Below are positions 56,728-64,000 of a DNA stretch of 64,000 nucleotides, in pieces; positions within the stretch are counted from its first letter, which is position 1; each line of letters begins with the position of its first letter. The position numbers were made by a program, and so were the translations under genes. This stretch comes from Sciurus carolinensis (taxonomy: Eukaryota > Chordata > Mammalia > Rodentia > Sciuridae). The stretch spans positions 41,363,454-41,427,453 of the forward strand of contig NC_062214.1 in NCBI RefSeq assembly GCF_902686445.1, written 5' to 3'. The notes beneath the pieces are model-generated. The model did no database searches. It was not told the origin of the DNA and saw only the letters and a list, made by a program, of their open reading frames with translations.

Positions 56728-59700
56728 ATGTCAAAAACAAATATGAGTCAATTGACTGGGAATACAAATCATATCACAATAATAACCCTGAATGTTAATG
56801 GCCTGAATTCATCAATCAAAAGACACAGACTGGCAGATTGGATTAAAAAGAAAAATCCAACAATATGCTGCCTGCAAGAGACACATCTCATAGAAAGAGA
56901 CACCCATAGACTAAAGGTGAAAGGATGGGGAAAAACATACCATGCACACGGACACAGCAAAAAAGCTGGAGTATCCATCCTCATCTCAGATAATGTGGAC
57001 TTCAAACCAAAACTAGTCAGAAGGGATAAAGAAGGACACTACATGCTGCTTAAGGGAAGCATAAATCAGCAAGACATAACAATCATAAATATCTATGCCC
57101 TGAACATTGGCTCATCCACGTACGTCAAACAAATCCTTCTCAATTCCAGAAATCAAATAGACCACAACACAATAATACTAGGCGATTTTAACACACCTCT
57201 CTCACCACTGGATAGAACGTCCAAACAAAAATTGAATAAAGAAACTATAGATCTCAACAACACAATCAGCAATTTAGACTTAACGGACATATATAGAATA
57301 TACCATCCAACAAAGAATGAATACACTTTCTTCTCAGCAGCACATGGATCCTTCTCTAAAATAGACCATATTTTATGCCACAAAGCTACTGTTAGTAAAT
57401 ACAAGAAGATAGAGATACTACCTTGCACTCTATCAGATCATAATGGATTGAAATTAGAAATAAATGACAGAATAAAAAACAGAAACTTCTCCAATACCTG
57501 GAGACTAAATAATACACTATTATATGATGAATGGATAACAGAAGACATCAGGAGGGAAATAAAAAAATTCTTAGAAGTAAACGAGAACAAAGACACATCA
57601 TATCAAAATCTCTGGGACACTATGAAAGCAGTACTTAGAGGAAGATTTATTTCATGGGGTGCATTCAAAAAAAGAAGTAGAAATCAACAAATAAACGAGT
57701 TAACACTACAGCTCAAAGCACTAGAAAAAGAAGAGCAGACCAATACCAAAAGTAGTAGAAGACAGGAAATAGTTAAAATCAGAGCCGAAATCAACGAAAT
57801 CGAAACAAAAGAAACAATCGGAAAAATTAATAAAATAAATAGTTGGTTCTTTGAAAAAATAAATAAAATTGATAAACCCTTAGCCACACTAACAAAGAGA
57901 AAGAGGGAGAAAACTCAAATTACTAAAATTCGGAATGAACAAGGAAACATCACAACAGACACGAGTGAAATACAAAACATAATTAGAAGCTATTTCGAAA
58001 ATCTATACTCCAACAAAACAGAAAACCTTGAAGACATCAACAAATTTCTAGAGACATATGAACTACCTAAACTGAACGAGGAGGACATACACAACTTAAA
58101 TAAACCAATTTCAAGCAATGAAATAGAAGAGGTCATCAAAAGCCTACCAACAAAGAAAAGTCCAGGACCAGATGGATTCTCAGCCGAGTTCTATAAAACC
58201 TTTAAAGAAGAGCTCATTCCAATACTCCTCAAATTATTCCATGAAATAGAAGAGGAGGGAACCCTACCAAACTCGTTCTATGAAGCCAATATCACCCTGA
58301 TACCTAAACCAGACAGAGACACATCAAGGAAAGAAAATTTCAGACCAATATCCTTAATGAACATCGATGCAAAAATTCTCAACAAAATTTTAGCAAATCG
58401 CATACAAATATATATTAAAAAGATAGTGCACCACGATCAAGTGGGTTTTATCCCAGGGATGCAAGGTTGGTTCAACATTCGGAAATCAATAAATGTCATT
58501 CACCATATCAACAGACTTAAAGTTAAGAATCACATGATTATTTCAATAGATGCAGAAAAAGCATTTGATAAAATACAGCATCCCTTCATGCTCAAAACAC
58601 TAGAAAAAATTGGGGTAATGGGAACATTCCTAAACATTATAAAGGCCATCTACGCTAAGCCCATGGCTAATATCATTCTAAATGGTGAAAAACTGAAAGC
58701 GTTCCCCCTAAAAACTGGAACAAGGCAGGGATGCCCTCTTTCACCGCTTCTATTCAACATCGTCCTTGAGACTCTAGCCAGAGCAATCAGACAAACCAAA
58801 GAAATTAAAGGGATACGAATAGGAAAAGAAGAACTCAAACTATCCCTGTTCGCTGATGACATGATTATATATTTAGAGGAACCTGGAAATTCCACCAGAA
58901 AACTTTTAGAACTCATAAGTGAATTCAGTAAAGTAGCAGGTTACAAGATCAATGCTCATAAATCCAATGCATTTTTATACATAAGTGATGAATCTTCAGA
59001 AAGAGAAATTAGGAAAACTACTCCATTCACAATAGCATCGAAAAAAATAAAATACTTGGGAATCAATCTCACAAAAGAGGTGAAAGACCTCTACAATGAG
59101 AACTACAGAACACTAAAGAAAGAAATTCAAGAAAACCTTAGAAGATGGAAAGATCTCCCATGTTCCTGGATAGGCAGAATTAATATCATCAAAATGGCTA
59201 TACTACCTAAAGTTCTATACAGATTCAATGCAATTCCAATTAAAATCCCAATGATGTACCTCGCAGAAATAGAGCAAGCAATTATGAAATTCATCTGGAA
59301 GAATAAAAAACCTAGAATAGCTAAAGCAATCCTCAGTAGCAAGAGCGAAGCAGGGGGTATTGCAATACCAGATCTTCAACTCTACTACAAAGCAACAGTA
59401 ACAAAAACGGCATGGTATTGGTACCAAAATAGACAGGTAGATCAATGGTACAGAATAGAGGACATGGACACAAACCCAAATAAATACAATTTTCTCATAC
59501 TAGACAAAGGTTCCAACAATATGCAATGGAGAAAAGATAGCCTCTTCAACAAATGGTGCTGGGAAAACTGGAAAACTATATGCAATAGAATGAAACTAAA
59601 CCCCTATCTCTCACCCTACACAAAACTCAACTCAAAATGGATCAAGGACCTCGGAATCAGACCAGAGACCCTGCATCTTATAGAAGAAAAAGTAGGTCCA

Positions 59701-60576
59701 AATCTTCAACTTGTTGGCTCAGGATCAGATTTCCTTAACAGGACTCCCATAGCACAAGAAATAAAAGCAAGAATAAACAACTGGGATAGATTCAAACTAA
59801 AAAGCTTTCTCTCAGCAAAGGAAACTATCAGAAATGTGAAGAGAGAGCCTACAGAGTGGGAGAATATCTTTGCCAACCATACCTCAGATAGAGCGCTAAT
59901 TTCCAGAATCTATAAAGAACTCAAAAAACTCTACACGAAGAATACAAATAATCCAATCAACAAATGGGCTAAGGAAATGAACAGACACTTCACAGAAGAA
60001 GATGTACAAGTAATCACCAGATATATGAAAAAATGTTCAACATCCCTAGTAATAAGGGAAATGCAAATCAAAACTACCCTAAGATTTCATCTCACCCCAA
60101 TTAGAATGGCGATTATCAAGAATACAAGCAACAATAGGTGTTGGCGAGGATGTGGTGAAAAAGGAACACTCATACATTGCTGGTGGGGTTGCAAATTAGT
60201 GCAACCACTCTGGAAAGCAGTGTGGAGATTCCTCAGAAAGCTTGCAATGGAAACACCATTTGACCCAGCTATCCCACTCCTTGGCCTATACCCAAAGGAC
60301 TTAAAATCAGCATACTACAGAGATACAGCCACATCAATGTTCATTGCTGCTCAATTCACCATAGCCAGATTGTGGAACCAACCTAGATGTCCTTCAGTTG
60401 ATGAATGGATAAAGAAACTGTGGCATATTTATACAATGGAATATTACTCCGCAATGAAGAATGATAAAATTATGGCATTTGTAGGCAAATGGTCGAAATT
60501 GGAGAATATCATGCTAAGTGAGATAAGCCAATCTCAAAAAACTAAAGGACGAATGATCTCGCTGATAAGCGGATGA
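56728..60576 (+). CDS. L1 ORF2p, intact (endonuclease and reverse transcriptase)
   Basis: 1282 codons, close to the roughly 1275 usual for L1. Endonuclease residues are present: N22, E51, D153 and N155 (GDFN), D213, and D237-H238 (SDH). Reverse transcriptase motifs are [39 protein letters not shown] and FADD at 708-711. The C-terminal cysteine-rich segment ([18 protein letters not shown]) is whole. The start [12 protein letters not shown] adds eight residues before the position where human ORF2 begins; Met6 is an alternative start. The normally conserved IYAPN reads IYALN (Leu125). This enzyme nicks target DNA and copies L1 RNA at the nick. Confidence 0.97.
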   Translation: MSKTNMSQLTGNTNHITIITLNVNGLNSSIKRHRLADWIKKKNPTICCLQETHLIERDTHRLKVKGWGKTYHAHGHSKKAGVSILISDNVDFKPKLVRRDKEGHYMLLKGSINQQDITIINIYALNIGSSTYVKQILLNSRNQIDHNTIILGDFNTPLSPLDRTSKQKLNKETIDLNNTISNLDLTDIYRIYHPTKNEYTFFSAAHGSFSKIDHILCHKATVSKYKKIEILPCTLSDHNGLKLEINDRIKNRNFSNTWRLNNTLLYDEWITEDIRREIKKFLEVNENKDTSYQNLWDTMKAVLRGRFISWGAFKKRSRNQQINELTLQLKALEKEEQTNTKSSRRQEIVKIRAEINEIETKETIGKINKINSWFFEKINKIDKPLATLTKRKREKTQITKIRNEQGNITTDTSEIQNIIRSYFENLYSNKTENLEDINKFLETYELPKLNEEDIHNLNKPISSNEIEEVIKSLPTKKSPGPDGFSAEFYKTFKEELIPILLKLFHEIEEEGTLPNSFYEANITLIPKPDRDTSRKENFRPISLMNIDAKILNKILANRIQIYIKKIVHHDQVGFIPGMQGWFNIRKSINVIHHINRLKVKNHMIISIDAEKAFDKIQHPFMLKTLEKIGVMGTFLNIIKAIYAKPMANIILNGEKLKAFPLKTGTRQGCPLSPLLFNIVLETLARAIRQTKEIKGIRIGKEELKLSLFADDMIIYLEEPGNSTRKLLELISEFSKVAGYKINAHKSNAFLYISDESSEREIRKTTPFTIASKKIKYLGINLTKEVKDLYNENYRTLKKEIQENLRRWKDLPCSWIGRINIIKMAILPKVLYRFNAIPIKIPMMYLAEIEQAIMKFIWKNKKPRIAKAILSSKSEAGGIAIPDLQLYYKATVTKTAWYWYQNRQVDQWYRIEDMDTNPNKYNFLILDKGSNNMQWRKDSLFNKWCWENWKTICNRMKLNPYLSPYTKLNSKWIKDLGIRPETLHLIEEKVGPNLQLVGSGSDFLNRTPIAQEIKARINNWDRFKLKSFLSAKETIRNVKREPTEWENIFANHTSDRALISRIYKELKKLYTKNTNNPINKWAKEMNRHFTEEDVQVITRYMKKCSTSLVIREMQIKTTLRFHLTPIRMAIIKNTSNNRCWRGCGEKGTLIHCWWGCKLVQPLWKAVWRFLRKLAMETPFDPAIPLLGLYPKDLKSAYYRDTATSMFIAAQFTIARLWNQPRCPSVDEWIKKLWHIYTMEYYSAMKNDKIMAFVGKWSKLENIMLSEISQSQKTKGRMISLISG

Positions 60577-60804
60577 GGACATATAATGGGGGGTGGGAGG
60601 GGCTAGCATTAGGTTTAGGGTTAGGTTTAGAGTTAGGCTAAGGAGAGCAGTAAGAATGAAGGAAAGAAGGACTGTGTAGAGGGAAAAGAGGGGTGGGAGG
60701 GGTGGGAGGGGTGGGGGGGGGGGGGGAAAAATATAATAAACATCATTACCCTATGTAAACGTAAAAAAAAATAAATAAATAAATTAAAAAAAATAAAATA
60801 AAAT
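60577..60804 (+). other. L1 3' UTR with telomere-like insert, G-run and A-rich tail
   Basis: GGGGGGTGGGAGGGG (about 60587-60602) is followed by TTAGGTTTAGGGTTAGG-type text (about 60609-60640). A second G-rich stretch (GGGGTGGGAGGGGTGGG repeats and about 15 G bases, 60690-60726) comes next, then AATAAA at 60735. Runs of four or more G3 blocks could form a G-quadruplex, as known for L1 3' UTRs. Confidence 0.85.
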
Positions 60805-60819
60805 AAAATCTGCTACAGA
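60805..60819. repeat. L1 target-site duplication, 3' copy
   Basis: Perfect 15-base match to 54479-54493, directly after the A-rich tail. Confidence 0.96.
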
Positions 60820-62835
60820 TGGGAAGGGGAAGTCAGCTTTAAGAGACTGAGCATTCCACTGGCAACCAAACTCCGCCAAAGTCCCTCACCTGGCCTGGTA
60901 ACCTCCAATCTGCCTAGCTGCTTATAGAAGCACAGACTAGACTTTACAGCTGATTTCCAGAGTAATCCAACAGGGTCTTGCTGGAGAAGAATCATCCACA
61001 AGAGGGCGCTGCTAAAACAAAGACTCTCCCATCATGCTAGTCCCCTAGGAGATCTTTAGGTTTCATGTTTCTCCAGGGTTGAATTAAGGAACAGGTTGTG
61101 TGAGATCAAAGCCTCACTTTGGAGTTTTGAAGAACCATTAAGAAAATCAGACTTTATTTAATGTCTTATTAATGTTTTTAATTTACATGACTGTGGATTT
61201 TAATTGCTCATTTTTTTTTCTAATTGTAAAATAATGGTCCCCTTATGTGGTATTTCTTTAATGTCAATGGTCATCTTACCCAGCATTCATTTAACATCAA
61301 GAGAAACTTGACTTGAACTCTGGCAATAGGCATGATACGTTTTCACAATACACTTTCACATTCAACTGATTAAAGAGAGAGCAAGTGAGTATCATGCTAG
61401 TTTGTATCCTTCCCTGATCATAGCAGGGACAGCTTGCATCCTGTGGCTAAGATGTCAGCATGAAAACTTTAGTCAATATTTAAAACCAAAGCCCTTTTTA
61501 ACACAACAAGTGTTAGGAATTAGGGACAATCTCTTTAACAGAGTATTTTAAAAAGAGATCTCTTCCTGGATCTATATTGGCTTATTTACACATGGTTCTA
61601 CTAGACAATGTTTTAACAAATGTACCCCCAAAGCTTTCTTTGTTTTGTAACTGAATGCAATAATCTCAGGTTACTCACATAGAGTTAAAGACCCTGAAGT
61701 AGCTGGAAAGACACACTGCACATGTACCTAAAGCATTGAAGTTATCCTTATCTGTTGAAAGATTTTCACAATCTAGAACTCTTTTTAAACTCTAGGCATT
61801 TATTTTTAGCCTCCACAAGAGTTAACCTTATACTTGCTTCCCTGTTCTTAACTCTTATTAATGTCATCTGTTCCCATACATTAACAACCATCTGAAAACC
61901 AGTTCACTGGGTCAGCAAATATTTACCTACTATGCCAGGTCCTGCGTCACACAATATTCTACTTTTCCATTCCTAAGTTTTCCCTCAGCACAACCCTCTG
62001 TCTCTAAAACTTCAAATTCAAGATAAATGGGAAAAATTTAGCAGCTCAATTAACAAGTTAAAAAAAGGAGCCTTTGAGGCTCTTCATTCAAACTGTGTTG
62101 AGATTCTAGAGATCACCACATTAAACTGGCTTTTCCATTAACAAATTCCCTTGTACCTGCCACTTTATTCCCATTCCTACATTAAAGCCTAAGTCTAGAT
62201 TTCAATATCTACAACATTCTATTTCTCTCCAGACTCCTATCTACCAACACTGACAGTCAAGTCACCTTGACATCAGATTCACCACACTCCTATCTACCAA
62301 CAATGACTGTCAGTCACGTTGACACCAACGTCATTTTCTCTCACTTCTCCACTCTCATTTATGTAGCCAACAGACTGCCCTATCAATTTGTCATCTAGAA
62401 CATGCCACCCCATTCCTTCCATACCCTTAAGAGTTTCCCAGTGGCTTCTCCACACCCTGAACATAAGCTCCAGATTCTCAACTTTCCTACTATTCAAAGT
62501 GAATTAAATCTATGAACTTGAGCAAATTACTCAAGTCTCCCTGGAGTTAAAATTTATCTCATTTGGTTCTAAAAATGATTAAACAAGATAGCACGCATGA
62601 CACCTGAGCGTCTGACACCAATGCAAACTCAAGCAACATCAGTTCCTCTTTTCTTTTCCAAACCTCTTTCACACCAGGCCTCTCCTTTCTCTCTAACAGT
62701 TCCTAGTCCCATCACTCTTGTCCCTTCTGTTTTGCCCTGATGTTTGATTCTGCATCCAGTCCTCCAACTTCAACCCTTACCTTGCCTCAGAAAACCAAAT
62801 CTCCACAAACCACCTCTAAACCAATTACATTTGTC
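60820..62835. other. KIF16B intron, unassigned
   Basis: No exon recognised; in particular, none matching the expected N-terminal KIF16B exons. No definite repeat family. A near-duplicate of about 30 bp (CTCCTATCTACCAACACTGAC / CTATCTACCAACAATGAC) occurs at 62233 and 62286. Confidence 0.5.
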
Positions 62836-62990
62836 AAATGTTAAGGTGCATGCAAATCACTGAGAACCTCACTAAAAAAATTTAAAAAATAAAAAAATAC
62901 AAATTCTGATTTAGTAGGTCTGGAATAGGTCCTAACATTCCACATTTTCACCATGCTCCCAGGCAATACCTCCAATACTGGTGCAAGGAC
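62836..62990 (+). mobile_element. MER5A-like hAT remnant
   Basis: GGTGCATGCAAATCACTGAG, AATTCTGATTTAGTAGGTCT and CCATGCTCCCAGGCAATACC follow MER5A order. An A-rich run (62873-62900) is inserted. Confidence 0.65.
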
Positions 62991-63730
62991 ACACTTCAAC
63001 CTATAAGGAACAGTACTTTTTTCATGTCTTACTTTTCAAGATGCATGGGTTACAACCCAGGCAAGCAGGTCTTAACACATGGAGATCTGAAGCAATCTGC
63101 CTGAAGAAGCTATTGATAAGCCAGGAATGAAGCCCATGTTATTCCACCTATGCTAGTACTTCCCCAGTCTACTCAAACACCCAGTTTTTCCCCACTCAGG
63201 GAAATATACTTGTTCTTCTGCTGACCCGAAATGGCACTGTCAGTATCTTGATGGTCTCTAGGTAGCCCACTTGTGTCTGTTCTTATCTACCCACTCCACA
63301 TCTACATTTTCACCCTTCTACAGGGCAGGTTTTTTGGAGGAATTCCAGTATCATTTTAGGTTCTAGAAAGATTCTAGATGAAACATTCTTTCTGGCCTAT
63401 GACACAAGCAGTGGTTTGAAATTTATTTCCTAAAACTCTATATCATAGTAGGACTCAAAACTAAGTGACTTATTTGCTGGATTTAAACATACAAATGTCC
63501 CTCCTAAAATGCTTAGCCCTCCTTAAAAACCATATCCAAGTTTTGAAGCCAATTAAAAGTTATGAACATCATGCTCAAAGGTGAAACAAAATTCAATCTT
63601 TTGACGACTGAATTCTTCTCAGGCTTAAATTAATGGTCCCATGAAACAATAAAAAAAATCTAAGCTAGCAAAGGCTAATTTTATATAAATTATATTCAGA
63701 GGGGAAAAAAAACTAGCAAGGTATTTTTCA
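62991..63730. other. KIF16B intron, unassigned
   Basis: No exon or clear repeat. Confidence 0.5.
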
Positions 63731-63928
63731 GGCATGGTGAGCACATACCTGTAACCCCAGCTACTGAGGAGTCTGAGGCAAGAAATCACAAGTTGGAGGT
63801 CAACCTGGGCAACTTAGTGAGACCTTGTTTCCACATAAAATAAAAAAGGCTGGGGATGTACCTAAGTAGTATAGGGCTTTCCTGGCATGTGGAAGCCCTG
63901 GGTTCCATCCCCAGAACCACCAAATAAA
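63731..63928 (+). mobile_element. B1-ID composite SINE
   Basis: GGCATGGTGAGCACATACCT, CCCAGCTACTGAGGAGTCTG and GGGCAACTTAGTGAGACC form the B1 half. GGCTGGGGATGTACCTAAGT and GGGTTCCATCCCCAG form the ID half. Confidence 0.85.
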
Positions 63929-64000
63929 AAGAACTCTTAAAGTGTTTTAGGGAAGGCGTGTTTTCTCAATTTGAAAAATTTTTTTTAAAATAAATATCTT

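Larger units (their letters stand above)
54494..60804 (+). mobile_element. Full-length young L1 (LINE-1)
   Basis: The element is 6.3 kb: repeated GC-rich 5' UTR (54494-55648), ORF1 (55649-56696), 31-bp spacer, ORF2 (56728-60576), G-rich 3' UTR, AATAAA (60735-60740) and an A-rich tail with TAAA/TAAAA units. It is bounded by a perfect target-site duplication. ORF2 is intact, and ORF1 is open except for one homopolymer shift, so the insertion is recent. It lies in the KIF16B intron upstream of the P-loop exon, antisense to the gene. Confidence 0.97.

Noticed and set aside
56728..60576. Very long open frame as a host gene
   Set aside because: All domains are L1 ORF2; it lies between ORF1 and an L1 3' UTR and within a target duplication.
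1..64000. CRISPR arrays, operons or bacterial features
   Set aside because: Repeats are eukaryotic transposons and microsatellites, and the gene is spliced; there is no spaced-repeat array.

Overview
This is mammalian nuclear DNA. It holds nine split coding exons with consensus splice sites, long AT-rich introns, MIR, MER5-type, MaLR and ancient L1 remnants, and many lineage-specific SINEs. Those SINEs are ID elements and B1-ID composites whose text (for example TGGCTCAGTGGTTGAGTGCC) is typical of squirrel-family rodents. A ground squirrel, marmot or tree squirrel is therefore the likely source. This is inferred from repeat content, not proven.

The only cellular gene recognised is a kinesin-3 gene on the minus strand, best matched to KIF16B. 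Nine exons between 51802 and 32855 carry 1071 coding bases (357 codons) with continuous reading phase and no stop. They encode the motor domain from just before the P-loop, through switch I and switch II, to the end of the motor and the first part of the neck. The N-terminal exons lie beyond the right edge. The FHA, stalk and PX exons were not found and presumably lie beyond the left edge. Everything else appears to be KIF16B intron.

Layout: 1-5430 is a decayed plus-strand L1. 5500-7260 is an older L1 broken by two MaLR-type LTRs. 7260-32850 is a large intron with MIRs, SINEs, a MaLR internal region with its 3' LTR (10695-12490), ancient L1 pieces and a young solo LTR (about 21025-21598). 32855-51802 holds the exons and their introns. 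54494-60804 is a full-length, young-looking L1 with a perfect 15-bp target-site duplication, an intact 1282-residue ORF2, an ORF1 broken by one homopolymer shift and a repeated 5' UTR. 60820-64000 is mostly unique intron with a MER5A remnant and one SINE.

The most interesting point is the young L1. Its 5' UTR carries a 459-bp direct repeat (153 codons exactly), and the antisense strand is open through the whole 5' UTR (351 codons from the first ATG). That antisense frame points in the same direction as KIF16B transcription and lies just upstream of the P-loop exon. Other leads are an A9 tract that breaks ORF1 identically in two separate L1 copies, a telomere-like insertion and shortened 3' UTR in the young L1, and a sense-oriented retroviral solo LTR with TATA box and polyadenylation signal inside the gene.
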